Assembly: GCA_024397935.1 (NCBI GenBank)
Contig: CP073743.1
Coordinates: 2,852,001 to 2,916,000, forward strand
Length of the DNA stretch: 64,000 nucleotides
Source: a bacterium SCSIO 12844
GTDB lineage: Bacteria > Pseudomonadota > Gammaproteobacteria > Francisellales > Francisellaceae
Direction: 5' to 3'
Shown: positions 36,147 to 45,755 of the stretch, in pieces
Position numbering within the stretch: position 1 is the first letter of the stretch
Layout: every line of letters starts with the position of its first letter
Notes under the pieces: model-generated
The model's database searches: none
Told to the model about the DNA's origin: nothing
What the model saw: the letters and a program-made list of their open reading frames with translations, nothing else
Made by a program: the position numbers and the translations under genes

Positions 36147-37358
36147 TTAACCACCAATACTAATAGCTAATGCTGCAGTCGATATTCCTAAACTTAAAAT
36201 TGGAGCAACATAACCAATAACTTGGCCAACATTAGCAATTTTGCTTGTTGCAACAAATACAATATCATGTGGCATAAGATCAAATTCAGCTGCTAATAAC
36301 AATGCATCAGGTGATTTTAAGTTAATTGAGTAAACTTCCGGTATATTTTTATAATTTCTAATAACATAGGTATATTCTGGCTCAGACTCACTAGTTACAC
36401 CACCTGCTGCAACAATAGCATCACGTAATGACATTCTGTCATCTAACATATTGAAGACGCCTGTTTTCTTTGTTTGTCCAATAACATAAACTTGGTAAAG
36501 TCTATTATCGGGGACATACACAATGCTACCTTTTTCTAAAATCCAATTTTCCGAAGTGTTTACTGGAGAACGCAATGTATCAAGATTAATAATACTCGTT
36601 GCACCATTTTGTTTAACAACAACATGACGAGTATCAGCACAAACTGTTTGTTGATTATCTGTGCTATTTGTTAGTGCATTGCCACAACGCAAAGGCCCAC
36701 CTGCTGCATTAACCGCATCTAATACTGTGATTGGCACATTTGTTACAGGTATCATTTTAGGTTCTCTTACCGCACCCATCACATTAATTTTTTGACTTTG
36801 AAAGTCAATTATTTGTACAGTTACTTGTGGATCTTTAAGGTATTTAGACAATTTTTCTGTAATTAAATCACGTGCTTGGGATACCGTTAGTCCTACAATT
36901 TTGACATAACCAATATAGGGGTAAAAAATTTCTCCTTCACTGTTAACTGTAAACCCAGACAATCTTGTATCATTGACATCATTAACTAAAGTACTTTGTG
37001 CAGTTAAGCTATTATAATCCCATACTTTAATGCTAACCACATCTTGATTACCAATTAAATAATCATAACCTTTTGCAGATGCACTAAAGCCTTTAGGTTT
37101 TTTATAATTGTATTTAAACTTTTTTTCATATGCTTGGCGTTGATGACGTTGCTGAAGTATCAATTGAGGTGTGATAGGAATTAAATTTGCTTTTTGCGCT
37201 TGGTTTTGTGCATTTAATGTAGGCGTAAACTCATCGTGTTCTGTCATATACATCCCAGGGAAAGTACAACCACTAAAAAATAATACGCCAATAAATAATA
37301 ATAAATATTTTATAATAGACAGTTTTTTCAATGATTTCTCCAGACTTTTTTTATCCAT
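36147..37358 (-). CDS. wza: Wza-type outer-membrane polysaccharide export lipoprotein
   Basis: Forms the outer-membrane channel for capsular or exopolysaccharide. From the ATG at 37358 the product has 403 residues (E. coli Wza 379). It carries a signal peptide with lipobox FSGC (about residues 29-32). The PES domain shows YLIGNQDVVSIKVWDY, then SLBB domains with INVMGAVREPKMIPV and YVIGQTKKTGVFNM. The C-terminal segment is hydrophobic, as for the Wza transmembrane helix. A TTG at 37370 is a less likely start. It overlaps the end of wzb by 31 bases. Confidence 0.94.
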   Translation of the reverse strand: MDKKSLEKSLKKLSIIKYLLLFIGVLFFSGCTFPGMYMTEHDEFTPTLNAQNQAQKANLIPITPQLILQQRHQRQAYEKKFKYNYKKPKGFSASAKGYDYLIGNQDVVSIKVWDYNSLTAQSTLVNDVNDTRLSGFTVNSEGEIFYPYIGYVKIVGLTVSQARDLITEKLSKYLKDPQVTVQIIDFQSQKINVMGAVREPKMIPVTNVPITVLDAVNAAGGPLRCGNALTNSTDNQQTVCADTRHVVVKQNGATSIINLDTLRSPVNTSENWILEKGSIVYVPDNRLYQVYVIGQTKKTGVFNMLDDRMSLRDAIVAAGGVTSESEPEYTYVIRNYKNIPEVYSINLKSPDALLLAAEFDLMPHDIVFVATSKIANVGQVIGYVAPILSLGISTAALAISIGG

Positions 37359-37771
37359 ATATCCATACAACTATTAATATCAACAGCCATTTTTTCAAAA
37401 GCATCTTTGGGTTTATTATAGGGATCAATAATCTCTAAGTTATTTAACCATTTCCCTAAAAGGTGAGCTTTACCTATTGCAAAAGGAAAATTAAGTTTAA
37501 GGTAGTCAATACATTCACTATTAACTGCAAGTAGTAAATCTGTGCTAATTAATTGTGTTATGCTTACTTGCCTTGCTTTATGCTCTCTAATATCAAAACC
37601 ATAATATTCTGATACACTTTGTGCCTCTTCTGCAGCAGAATGATCAACCAAAGCTTTTATGCCAGCTGAAGCCACTTGAATATTTTCATTGATATTTTTT
37701 TTTAAATAACCTTCAGCGTAAGGGCTTCTGCATATATTACCAACACAGAGAATTAATACATTATTAAACAA
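37328..37771 (-). CDS. wzb: Low-molecular-weight protein tyrosine phosphatase Wzb
   Basis: Dephosphorylates the Wzc tyrosine tail in the cytoplasm and so allows polymer export. The 147 residues fit the family. The active loop is CVGNICRS (C-x5-R-S) at residues 9-16, and the general-acid segment is IIDPYNKP near the C-terminus. The start is a TTG at 37771 with AGGAG 10 bases upstream; no in-frame ATG precedes the catalytic loop. Its 3' end overlaps the start of wza, so wzb-wza-wzc forms one coupled operon. Confidence 0.94.
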   Translation of the reverse strand: MFNNVLILCVGNICRSPYAEGYLKKNINENIQVASAGIKALVDHSAAEEAQSVSEYYGFDIREHKARQVSITQLISTDLLLAVNSECIDYLKLNFPFAIGKAHLLGKWLNNLEIIDPYNKPKDAFEKMAVDINSCMDIWIKKVWRNH

Positions 37772-37842
37772 ACGGTGACAACTCCTGTAAATTCTTTAAG
37801 TTTATCCATAACAGTGATCGTAACAATATTCCACAGCCGTAA

Positions 37843-37869
37843 TGTATAATAGCTTTTGACTTATTTCAA
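37843..37869 (-). promoter_or_regulatory. Possible promoter of the wzb-wza-wzc operon
   Basis: On the minus strand TTGAAA (37869-37864) and TATACA (37848-37843) are spaced by 15 bases, about 70 bases before the wzb start. The spacer is short. The 235-base gap between wzb and the divergent gene at 38007 holds no gene; it is AT-rich and should contain promoters for both directions. Confidence 0.28.
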
Positions 37870-38006
37870 CTTAAAGTTACTTAAGAGATTACAATTTATC
37901 TAAAATAAATCGCATAAAAAATTATCAACAAATAGACTAAAAATATTATATCATCATTTACATAACTATTTATCCATACTAACCTTTAAACTAGAAACTG
38001 GACTAG

Positions 38007-38879
38007 ATGGATGTAAATCATATGAAATGGAAGCATAATTATATAATTAACTTAATCACAATCTTAGCATTTATGGTGTTAAGTACAGCCTATGCTGATA
38101 CATCAACAACAGGCGCATCAACTACTTCATCAGCTGCTTTAACTAGTGCAGCTGACTCTCCTCAGTCAAAAGATTATTTTTTCACAAAAGATTATCAGAA
38201 AGTAGCAACATTACCTGCCTTTAGCCTTGGCGCTCCTGTAGGATTAGTGCCATCATGGGGTGTTATTTTTGCTGGTGCAGGTGGATTAACCAATAGTCCG
38301 TCATCAAATGACGTTGATGGTAGTCTTGCTTTTGGTTTTGGTATTGGGGATGCAATTAAAAATGTTGGCGGTGCAATTAGCTTAGGCATTGGTAGCGTCG
38401 ACCCAACTGATGGTGGTGAATTTAACCGAGGCAATTTTGGTGTATCACTAGGACACTTCTTTACTAAAACACTCACAGCCATATCAGTTGGTGGACTAAA
38501 TTTAGGTGGTTGGAATGATGGAGGCTCTGATGCCATGGATCCTTCATTTTATGGTGCTATTACACAAATATTACCTAATGATTACTTCCCAGTCATTCTA
38601 AATTTAGGTGTTGGTAATAATTCATTTTACTACCTAAAAAGTGATCAAAGACCAACTACACATGTTGGTGTATTTGGTTCAGCAGCTGTTTATATTCTGC
38701 CACAATTAAGTGCAATTGTTGATTATACTTCTGGCGTTACCACAGCAGGTGTCGGTATTGTCCCTATTGCAGCATGGCCGATCTCAATTACTTTATCTGT
38801 TTATGATATATTTGAATATGTACCTGATCATCCTAGAGTGTCATTTATGGGTTCTATTTCCTATGCATATACTTTCTAA
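38007..38879 (+). CDS. Putative outer-membrane beta-barrel protein, family not recognised
   Basis: 290 residues with a signal peptide (cleavage near STAYADT) followed by a Ser/Thr/Ala-rich linker and about 220 residues of alternating Gly/aromatic/hydrophobic segments (GSLAFGFGIGDA, GGAISLGIGSV, GNFGVSLGHF). It ends in YAYTF, the C-terminal aromatic signature for BAM-dependent insertion. No family is recognised. The ATG at 38022 is an alternative start. It is divergent from the polysaccharide operon and 24 bases before a small secreted protein gene, so the two probably form a transcript. Confidence 0.7.
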   Translation: MDVNHMKWKHNYIINLITILAFMVLSTAYADTSTTGASTTSSAALTSAADSPQSKDYFFTKDYQKVATLPAFSLGAPVGLVPSWGVIFAGAGGLTNSPSSNDVDGSLAFGFGIGDAIKNVGGAISLGIGSVDPTDGGEFNRGNFGVSLGHFFTKTLTAISVGGLNLGGWNDGGSDAMDPSFYGAITQILPNDYFPVILNLGVGNNSFYYLKSDQRPTTHVGVFGSAAVYILPQLSAIVDYTSGVTTAGVGIVPIAAWPISITLSVYDIFEYVPDHPRVSFMGSISYAYTF

Positions 38880-38903
38880 CCATTTTTCAAGGAGTATTTT
38901 AAA

Positions 38904-39200
38904 ATGAATCGCGTGTTAACTCATTTAATAATTGCTTTTTCGACTTTAATATTTAGCGCATTAACTTATGGCGCACCTAATGATCAAAATAGCTCTGATG
39001 GTTCTGCAACTTCCCAAACACCAGGAAGCACGTCATCAGGTAGTGGAGGTGGAACGCCTGCAACAGGCGGCCGCGGTATTGGTGCAGCATTTACTGCTGC
39101 AATCACTGGTACGAATGGCTCAACCACCGCTGCTGCAAATAATGCAACTTTTAACGCCATCGCTGAGCAGACTAATAACACACCTTATAGCTATCGGTAA
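38904..39200 (+). CDS. Small secreted Gly/Ser/Thr-rich protein
   Basis: 98 residues. An N-terminal signal peptide (IIAFSTLIFSALTYGA) precedes a low-complexity region rich in Gly, Ser, Thr and Ala with repeated SSG/GGG/TTAA runs. No cysteine in the mature part, no known family. AAGGAG lies 9 bases before the ATG, a clear ribosome-binding site. It follows the barrel-protein gene by 24 bases. The product may be a surface or matrix protein partnered with the barrel; this is inference. Its 3' end overlaps the convergent LysR gene by 10 bases. Confidence 0.65.
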   Translation: MNRVLTHLIIAFSTLIFSALTYGAPNDQNSSDGSATSQTPGSTSSGSGGGTPATGGRGIGAAFTAAITGTNGSTTAAANNATFNAIAEQTNNTPYSYR

Positions 39201-40063
39201 TCTTTAATATATGACAAAAACACCTTCATGATTTCACTCTGATATTTTTCTTTATAAATTAACAAATAAAAATAGCGTGATAGATCAATTATCTTTTGAT
39301 CAATTTTTTTAACTTTTGTGGTTGCTTTAAGTACACTTTCAGAAACACAACCTAAAGCATTGCTATTAGACACAGCTTCTATGACTGCCTCATTACTACC
39401 TAATTCCAACAATACATTCATTGATAACTGAAACTCGCTGATCTTCTTTTCAAGCACATTACGTGTTCCAGAGCCCTTCTCTCTTAATACCCAGGAATAG
39501 TCCAGCAGATCTTCTATAGTGGTGTTTTTATTATTCAGTAACGGATGATCATCTCTTGCAACAATTACTAAATGATCTTTTTGTAAAGGTACTTTTATAA
39601 ATAAATCATTGATTACTTCATCTTCAACAAAACCAAAATCTATTTCATAATTAGCTAATTTATCTAAAATCTGCTGACTATTTAAAATCATTAAGCTTAA
39701 ATCAATATTTGCATATGACTGGTTAAATATAATTAATTTCTGTGGTAGGAAGTAGTTACCAACAGTCATTGAAGCACCAAGAGATAAATTACCAGTTAAT
39801 TTATTTCGATGTTTGAACATCTTATGAATTTCTTCCGCACCTTGTATAACCATCTGTACTTTTACTCGAATCGCTTTAGCATTCTCATTGAGTATAAGGT
39901 TACGCCCGACTCGATCAAATAACTTAACACCTAAGCTTTCTTCAAGCTTTTTTAATGCTAGAGATGCTGCAGGCTGTGATAAAAAGCATTTTTCAGCTGC
40001 ATCTGTTAAACGACCACATTGAGCTAATGCCAAAAAAAGCTGTAATTGTTTTAAAGTAACCAT
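39191..40063 (-). CDS. LysR-type regulator, YeiE-like
   Basis: 290-residue LysR-family transcription factor. The winged helix is at the N-terminus (RLTDAAEKCFLSQPAASLALKKLEE). The effector domain includes VLREKGSGTRNVLEKK, common to the CysB/CbbR/YeiE group that sense sulfur or sugar-phosphate metabolites. It is divergent from a YeiH-type exporter, the arrangement of yeiE-yeiH in enterobacteria, where YeiE responds to sulfite. The intergenic 107 bases are AT-rich and should hold the operator. Confidence 0.82.
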   Translation of the reverse strand: MVTLKQLQLFLALAQCGRLTDAAEKCFLSQPAASLALKKLEESLGVKLFDRVGRNLILNENAKAIRVKVQMVIQGAEEIHKMFKHRNKLTGNLSLGASMTVGNYFLPQKLIIFNQSYANIDLSLMILNSQQILDKLANYEIDFGFVEDEVINDLFIKVPLQKDHLVIVARDDHPLLNNKNTTIEDLLDYSWVLREKGSGTRNVLEKKISEFQLSMNVLLELGSNEAVIEAVSNSNALGCVSESVLKATTKVKKIDQKIIDLSRYFYLLIYKEKYQSEIMKVFLSYIKDYR

Positions 40064-40170
40064 ATATTTATTTTTTAAATTTATACTATTAATTATATAA
40101 ATTATACAAATATAAAAACACTTTGTACAATCATCTTAAACCAATAAAAGCAAAAAAAGGTTAATTCAAA

Positions 40171-41259
40171 ATGTTAGAAAATATAACAAACAATAATGAA
40201 ATTAATACATCAAAGCACATAATTAATATAGCTAAATCACTACTACCAGGGATTATCCTTACAGCAATTATCACATGTATAAGCCTTATCTTAAGTGAAA
40301 TTCCGCAAATTAAACAATTAGGAATTAGTCCATTAATTATTGGCATTTTACTTGGTATGCTAATTACCAATACCATTAAAAATAAGCTACCTGTAAGCAT
40401 TAATCCAGGTATTACTTTTTCGGCTAAAAAAATATTACGCCTAGCAATTATTTTATATGGGTTTCGCTTATCATTTCAACAAATTGCATCAGTTGGTTTT
40501 GATGGGTTTATCATCTCTTTAATCATGCTATCTAGTACTTTTATCTTAGGCATTGTACTAGGGCAAAAGCTATTTAAACTTGACCGTGATACTTCTATTT
40601 TAATTGCCTCAGGTAGTTCCATTTGTGGTGCTGCTGCAGTTATGGCAACTGAGTCAGTTTTAAAATCTGATAGCTATAAAAATGCAATTGCAGTTGGAAC
40701 AGTTGTTATCTTTGGTACTTTAAGTATGTTTTTATACCCTGTTATGTATCAATTAGGTCTTATACCTTTATCCTCATCAGGGTATGGTATTTACGCTGGT
40801 GCAACTATTCATGAAGTAGCTCAAGTTGTTGGTGCTGGCAGTGCAGTTGATACTGCTGCGGCTAACACTGCAGTCATTGTCAAGATGACACGTGTTATGA
40901 TGCTTGCACCACTTTTAATCATTGTTGGCATTATTCTATCTAAAAAAGAAACACTAAAAGCAAATACAAATATCAATACTACTCAAGCCAAATCATCTTG
41001 GTTAAAAATTATCCCTCTATTTGCGATTGGGTTTATTATTATTGCTGCAGTTAACTCATTACATATTATTGACCCTTCGATTGTAGGCCATATTAATAAT
41101 TTAGATACCTTTTTACTCACCATTGCTATGACAGCCCTTGGCCTTGAAACACATATTTCAAAATTTAGACAGGCAGGCCTAAAGCCAATTATCTTAGCCT
41201 TTATCCTTTTTATCTGGTTAATATTTGGTGGCCTTGGTATTACTTGGTTGATATATTAG
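40171..41259 (+). CDS. yeiH: YeiH/UPF0324 family membrane protein, putative sulfate/sulfite exporter
   Basis: Inner-membrane protein of 362 residues with about ten helices. Family marks are LGISPLIIGILLGMLITN, IASGSSICGAAAVMATE and YAGATIHEVAQVVGAG, which identify the UPF0324 (YeiH) family. The family is often annotated as a sulfate exporter; biochemical proof is thin. The divergent YeiE-like regulator supports a link to sulfur oxyanions. AAAGG precedes the ATG by 9 bases. Confidence 0.88.
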   Translation: MLENITNNNEINTSKHIINIAKSLLPGIILTAIITCISLILSEIPQIKQLGISPLIIGILLGMLITNTIKNKLPVSINPGITFSAKKILRLAIILYGFRLSFQQIASVGFDGFIISLIMLSSTFILGIVLGQKLFKLDRDTSILIASGSSICGAAAVMATESVLKSDSYKNAIAVGTVVIFGTLSMFLYPVMYQLGLIPLSSSGYGIYAGATIHEVAQVVGAGSAVDTAAANTAVIVKMTRVMMLAPLLIIVGIILSKKETLKANTNINTTQAKSSWLKIIPLFAIGFIIIAAVNSLHIIDPSIVGHINNLDTFLLTIAMTALGLETHISKFRQAGLKPIILAFILFIWLIFGGLGITWLIY

Positions 41260-41305
41260 TTTTAACAATGCAAATAAGCCCCAAGTTCCTTCTAAAATAA
41301 CAAAT

Positions 41306-42277
41306 TTAACTATTATCAGAAATAAAAGACCGTAAACATCCAGATATTGCACCTTTTTTATATACACTTGCAGGTAATACTTCATCTTCTGTTGCTGTAT
41401 AAATAAATTGATAGCCTAAAGCTGCATAAAAGCCATTTAGTTTGCCAGCAAGATTAAATGCTTCAATTAAATTTTTTTGATCATATCTATCTAGCCAAGG
41501 TTTAATCAACTCTAATTTAAGATTATGGTATACTTTACTTTGTGTATCTAAGTCTCTCTGATAAACAAGATTCCACAGACAAGCATTTAATGAAAAAAAT
41601 GGATGACAAATCGCTATCTCCCCCCAGTCAATAATACCAACATTGTTTGATATTTGATTAAATATCAAGTTACCATCATGAAAGTCACAATGATTTAATG
41701 TCTCTGGAATCTGATAAGATTTTAATTTATCTGATAGTTCTATTAATTTAGTGGTTAATTGTACTAACTTTTTATACTCATAATGCCGTAAACCATCAAC
41801 TTGTAATTGGCTTTGATGGTTAAGCAAATGATTGTATAAGGTTGGCAAATTATCCAATGTATAATCTTGTGCACCCAGTGCTCGTAGCAAAGAAGTTTTA
41901 CCTTCAAAATAACGCTGTAATTTTGTATAAAATACAGCGCCTTTAATGAATAGATCAATCATTAATTTTTGATCCGAAAGCGCTCTTAATGATATATCAC
42001 CAATACTTGAAATTAAAAATGCACATAATGGTTTATTAACTGCAACCAAATTAGGTATATAAGATAAATTTAATTGATTTAATAAATATAAAACTGATGT
42101 TTCAAGATAAAGTGATACTGGTGTTTGCTTAAGAAATATTACACGTTTGTCAGTTTTAATTCTATAAACAAATGACCACGGCATATTATTTATTTTTTGC
42201 TCAGATTCAACTACTTCACCGAGTTCATGCAAATATTTTTTTGCCCAAATAATTGCCCTATTATTTAAAACACTCAT
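41306..42277 (-). CDS. Aminoglycoside-phosphotransferase/choline-kinase-fold protein
   Basis: Small-molecule kinase fold of 323 residues. The catalytic Brenner motif is HCDFHDGNLIF (about 207-217) and the metal-binding motif is IIDWGE (about 227-232). An ATP-lysine candidate lies in VIFLKQTP. Relatives phosphorylate choline, ethanolamine, thiamine, fructosamine or aminoglycosides; the substrate cannot be assigned. It lies 11 bases after csaA on the same strand and is the last gene of that short operon. Confidence 0.8.
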   Translation of the reverse strand: MSVLNNRAIIWAKKYLHELGEVVESEQKINNMPWSFVYRIKTDKRVIFLKQTPVSLYLETSVLYLLNQLNLSYIPNLVAVNKPLCAFLISSIGDISLRALSDQKLMIDLFIKGAVFYTKLQRYFEGKTSLLRALGAQDYTLDNLPTLYNHLLNHQSQLQVDGLRHYEYKKLVQLTTKLIELSDKLKSYQIPETLNHCDFHDGNLIFNQISNNVGIIDWGEIAICHPFFSLNACLWNLVYQRDLDTQSKVYHNLKLELIKPWLDRYDQKNLIEAFNLAGKLNGFYAALGYQFIYTATEDEVLPASVYKKGAISGCLRSFISDNS

Positions 42278-42288
42278 TAATTAAACTT

Positions 42289-42627
42289 TTAAGCAAGTTT
42301 TACACCATTAGGCACATCTTGGTCAGGTACAGCTAGAACCACACCATCTTGACGATGAAACCCTGTCACTAAACATTCTGACATAAAAGGGCCTATTTGC
42401 TTTTTAGAGAAGTTAACGACAGCAACTATTTTTTTGCCAATTAAATCATCTTTAGCATAAAGGTTAGTAATCTGAGCACTGGATTTCTTAATTCCAATAT
42501 CATCACCAAAATCAATTGTCAGCTTATAGGCTGGTTTTCGAGCTTGAGGAAAATCATCTACTTGAATAATGCTTCCAACACATAATGCAACTTTTGAAAA
42601 ATCATCCCAACTAATTTCATTCATCAT
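42289..42627 (-). CDS. csaA: CsaA-type tRNA-binding domain protein
   Basis: Homodimeric OB-fold protein of about 112 residues from the ATG at 42627, behind AAGGA with 8-base spacing; an upstream TTG at 42648 is unlikely. Features match CsaA: LCVGSIIQVDDFPQARKPAYKL, SSAQITNLY, IVAVVNFSKKQIGPF and PDQDVPNGVKL. The family binds tRNA and has been described as an export chaperone in Bacillus. It follows the rpsA terminator, so it is transcribed separately from rpsA unless readthrough occurs. Confidence 0.92.
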   Translation of the reverse strand: MMNEISWDDFSKVALCVGSIIQVDDFPQARKPAYKLTIDFGDDIGIKKSSAQITNLYAKDDLIGKKIVAVVNFSKKQIGPFMSECLVTGFHRQDGVVLAVPDQDVPNGVKLA

Positions 42628-42648
42628 CTTATTAATCCTTAAAAACAA

Positions 42649-42690
42649 AAAAAGCGCCTCTTTAAATTAAACATAAAAGAGTCGCTTTTT
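42649..42690 (-). terminator. Rho-independent terminator of rpsA
   Basis: Fifteen-base arms pair with a single C/T mismatch: 42649-42663 (AAAAAGCGCCTCTTT) with 42676-42690 (AAAGAGTCGCTTTTT), around a 12-base loop. On the minus strand the stem is followed by a T-rich run (42648-42641). It lies 38 bases after the rpsA stop. The flanking A and T runs make it potentially bidirectional, but no plus-strand gene ends here. Confidence 0.85.
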
Positions 42691-42728
42691 AAAAGATATG
42701 TTGTAAAGAAAAATTAATTTAGTTGTGA

Positions 42729-44399
42729 TTACTCACCTTTTAATTTCTCTTTAATTAAATCACCAATCGTAGTTGGTGCCATTTGTTCTTGCTGCTTATA
42801 GTTTGCACGTGCTTTTTTCTCTTGGTCATCAGATAACGCTCTAACCGATAGCGTCACACTGCGACGCTTAGGATCAAGACCAACAATTTTCGCTTCAACT
42901 TCGTCACCTGTTTTTAATACATGACGCGCATCTTCAACATGCTCACGAGATAAATCAGCAACGCGGATAAAGCCTTCAATCTCACCACCTAAATCAACTG
43001 AAGCGCCATTTTGTTGGACTGTTGTTACAGTACCTTTAACAATAGAGCCTTTTTCATGTTGAGATGAGAAGCTTTCAAATGGATCAGATTCTAGTTGCTT
43101 AATGCCTAATGCAATGCGCTCACGTTCAACATCAACAGATAATAAAACAACTTCAATCTCATCACCTTTATGATAAGTTTTGATTGCTTCTTCACCTGAT
43201 TTATTCCATGAAATATCAGAAATATGAACCAAACCATCAATACCACCATCAAGGCCAACAAAGATACCAAAATCAGTAATTGAGCGAATAGTACCTTTAA
43301 CACGATCCCCTGCATTACACTTATCAGCATACGCTTTCCAAGGGTTTTCTTGACACTGCTTCATGCCTAGTGAAATACGGTGACGCTCTGCATCAACTTC
43401 TAATACCATCACTTCAACTTCTTGACCCATAGTCACTAGTTTATGTGGATTTGCATTTTTATTTGTCCAGTCCATCTCTGAAGTATGTACTAGACCTTCA
43501 ATACCTTCACCTAATTTAATAAAGCAGCCATAATCAGCAATATTAGTCACTGTACCTGTAATCACTTTACCCACCGGCAAACTCTCAACAACCTGCTGCC
43601 AAGGATCTTCACCTAATTGTTTAATACCTAAAGAAATACGATTTTTCTCTTGGTCAAACTTAATAACTTTAACATCAATTTCATCACCAATTGTCAACAT
43701 ATCTCCTGGATGCTTAATACGAGACCATGACATGTCAGTAATATGTAATAAACCATCAATGCCGCCAAGGTCAATAAAGGCACCAAAGTCTGTGATATTT
43801 TTGACAATACCCTTAGTCACTGTACCTTCTTGAAGACGTGCTAATAGCTCATCTCTTTCTTCTTTAGTTTCAGACTCAATAACAGCACGGCGTGATACGA
43901 CAATATTGTTACGCTTAGAGTCTAGCTTAATGATTTTAATATCAATATCTCTATCTTCTAAATGACTGATATCACGAAGTGGACGAACATCAATTAATGA
44001 ACCAGGTAAGAATGCTTTTAAGCCACGTACTTCAACTGTATAACCACCACGAACATGGTTAACAATACGCCCTTGAACAATCTCTTCATCTTCACAAGCT
44101 TTTTCAAGCTCTCTCCAAACTTGTTGACGCTTAGCTTTCTCACGAGATAACTTAGTTGCACCCCATGTGTTGTCAATTGCATCTAATACAACTTCAACTT
44201 CATCACCAATTTGAACTTCAACTTCATTATCTCTATTTTTGAACTGTTCAACTGGTACAACTGATTCAGACTTAAGTCCTGCATCAACCCATACGAAATC
44301 TTTATCAATTGCTACAATCGTGCCTGTCATTGTATGACCAACACGCATTTCTGTTTCTTTCAAAGACGCTTCAAAAAGTGCCTTAAATGATTCACTCAT
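42729..44399 (-). CDS. rpsA: 30S ribosomal protein S1
   Basis: Six-repeat RNA-binding protein that brings mRNA to the ribosome. From the ATG at 44399 it has 556 residues (E. coli 557) and begins [15 protein letters not shown], like enterobacterial S1; AGGA lies 7 bases upstream. An ATG at 44405 is too close to that site. The S1 motifs appear in order, for example [40 protein letters not shown] and [20 protein letters not shown]. In many relatives ihfB follows; here a terminator and csaA follow. Confidence 0.98.
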   Translation of the reverse strand: MSESFKALFEASLKETEMRVGHTMTGTIVAIDKDFVWVDAGLKSESVVPVEQFKNRDNEVEVQIGDEVEVVLDAIDNTWGATKLSREKAKRQQVWRELEKACEDEEIVQGRIVNHVRGGYTVEVRGLKAFLPGSLIDVRPLRDISHLEDRDIDIKIIKLDSKRNNIVVSRRAVIESETKEERDELLARLQEGTVTKGIVKNITDFGAFIDLGGIDGLLHITDMSWSRIKHPGDMLTIGDEIDVKVIKFDQEKNRISLGIKQLGEDPWQQVVESLPVGKVITGTVTNIADYGCFIKLGEGIEGLVHTSEMDWTNKNANPHKLVTMGQEVEVMVLEVDAERHRISLGMKQCQENPWKAYADKCNAGDRVKGTIRSITDFGIFVGLDGGIDGLVHISDISWNKSGEEAIKTYHKGDEIEVVLLSVDVERERIALGIKQLESDPFESFSSQHEKGSIVKGTVTTVQQNGASVDLGGEIEGFIRVADLSREHVEDARHVLKTGDEVEAKIVGLDPKRRSVTLSVRALSDDQEKKARANYKQQEQMAPTTIGDLIKEKLKGE

Positions 44400-44552
44400 A
44401 TACATTTCCTAATTCATTAACCGATGTCTGGTTTAACTTAAGCTGTATCTTCTCTCATCGGGAAAAAAAGACCAACCACTTAAAAGCAGAAGTATTTTAA
44501 CGGAAAATCATTCATTTTGCTAATATTTTGAACAAAAAAATGGATAAACTAC

Positions 44553-45620
44553 TTAAATTGATAACGAGCGACTAGCTACATTAGATAAATTTTCTGTATT
44601 TTTTAATACTGAAAATAAGTCTTTTGGGTCTTCTAATGGTGGAATCATATTAACAACTTCGCCAATTTGATATTGTTGTGATAACTGATAAGTTAGACGT
44701 AAAGCTGAAAAATCTTCCAAAGCAATCCCAACAGAATCAAATAAAGTAATCTCATCTTCTGATGTCCTTGCTGGCTTTTGATTGGTAATTAATTCCCATA
44801 ACTCAGCATACACTTTTGTTTCTGCTTCTTTATGAGTAAATCGTTGAATTTCACCTTCAATAAATGATTGATCAAAATACTCAACCACCGTTTTACTACG
44901 ATGAAGAATACTTAGTTCAAGCTCAGTTTTTCCAGGGCAGTCACCGCCTAAGCCATTAATATGTACACCAGGTTTAACCCATTCATCTTTGATGACATCA
45001 ACATGTTTTTTACATGCTGTACAGACGGTTATGATATCTGCACCTTCTACAGCTTGTTTGTGACTATCACATCGCGTTAATTGAATATCATAGCTTTTCA
45101 TATTACGTTCAAATCGATCCATTGCTTTTGGATCTGTATCAAAATAACGAACCTCTTTAATATCACGCACTAAAAGATGCGCTAATACCTGGAAATCACT
45201 TTGTGCACCAGTACCAATCAGTGTTAAAACTGATGCATTTTCTCTTGCTAATAAATCTGAAGCAATTGCAGCTGTTGCAGCTGTTCTTAAGGCTGTTAGT
45301 GTTGTCATTTCACTAATTAATAAGGGATAACCATCTTCAATACGAGATAATTGCCCTGTCGCAACGACGGTTTGTTTATTTGATAATGGATTATTTGGAT
45401 GTCCATTGACATATTTAAATGTAAATAGTGCATCATCTGCAACAGGCATTAATTCAATCACACCGCCTGGAACATGAAAAGCAGGTCTTGGCATTTTATC
45501 AAATGCTTGCCAACGCGCAAAATCTTCTCTTAGCGCTTGCATTAAATCCATAAAAAATGCTTTTAAGCCATGACGATGTATTAATTTAGCTAATGCCTCT
45601 ACTGATAAAATAGTCACCAT
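44553..45620 (-). CDS. Ornithine cyclodeaminase/mu-crystallin family enzyme
   Basis: NAD-dependent enzyme of about 355 residues from the ATG at 45620, with AAGGAG 9 bases upstream. Family marks are LMPVADDALFTFKYVNGHP, ALRTAATAAIASDLLARENA, the Rossmann motif LIGTGAQSDFQVLA and HINGLGGDCPGKTEL. Ornithine cyclodeaminase turns ornithine into proline and ammonia; relatives act as ketimine or alanine/lysine dehydrogenases. The length and GGDCPGK motif fit the ornithine cyclodeaminase branch best. It is monocistronic by layout. Confidence 0.87.
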   Translation of the reverse strand: MVTILSVEALAKLIHRHGLKAFFMDLMQALREDFARWQAFDKMPRPAFHVPGGVIELMPVADDALFTFKYVNGHPNNPLSNKQTVVATGQLSRIEDGYPLLISEMTTLTALRTAATAAIASDLLARENASVLTLIGTGAQSDFQVLAHLLVRDIKEVRYFDTDPKAMDRFERNMKSYDIQLTRCDSHKQAVEGADIITVCTACKKHVDVIKDEWVKPGVHINGLGGDCPGKTELELSILHRSKTVVEYFDQSFIEGEIQRFTHKEAETKVYAELWELITNQKPARTSEDEITLFDSVGIALEDFSALRLTYQLSQQYQIGEVVNMIPPLEDPKDLFSVLKNTENLSNVASRSLSI

Positions 45621-45755
45621 ATTTACTACTCCTTTTTCAAAATGCACTTAAAAGTGATTTTTCTTCTCTTCAATGATACCATATCCAATGCTAGAGTAGT
45701 CTAACGAGATCAATGAATGAATGCAAACCTTACGCCTTAATCTATTGCTTAAAAA

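Noticed and set aside
38195-38536. 113-residue minus-strand frame rich in Pro and Ala
   Set aside because: Antisense shadow of the Gly-rich barrel gene; Gly codons read as Pro on the other strand explain its composition.
38968-39207. 79-residue plus-strand and 65-residue minus-strand frames
   Set aside because: Both overlap the small secreted protein gene, which has the signal peptide and the ribosome-binding site.
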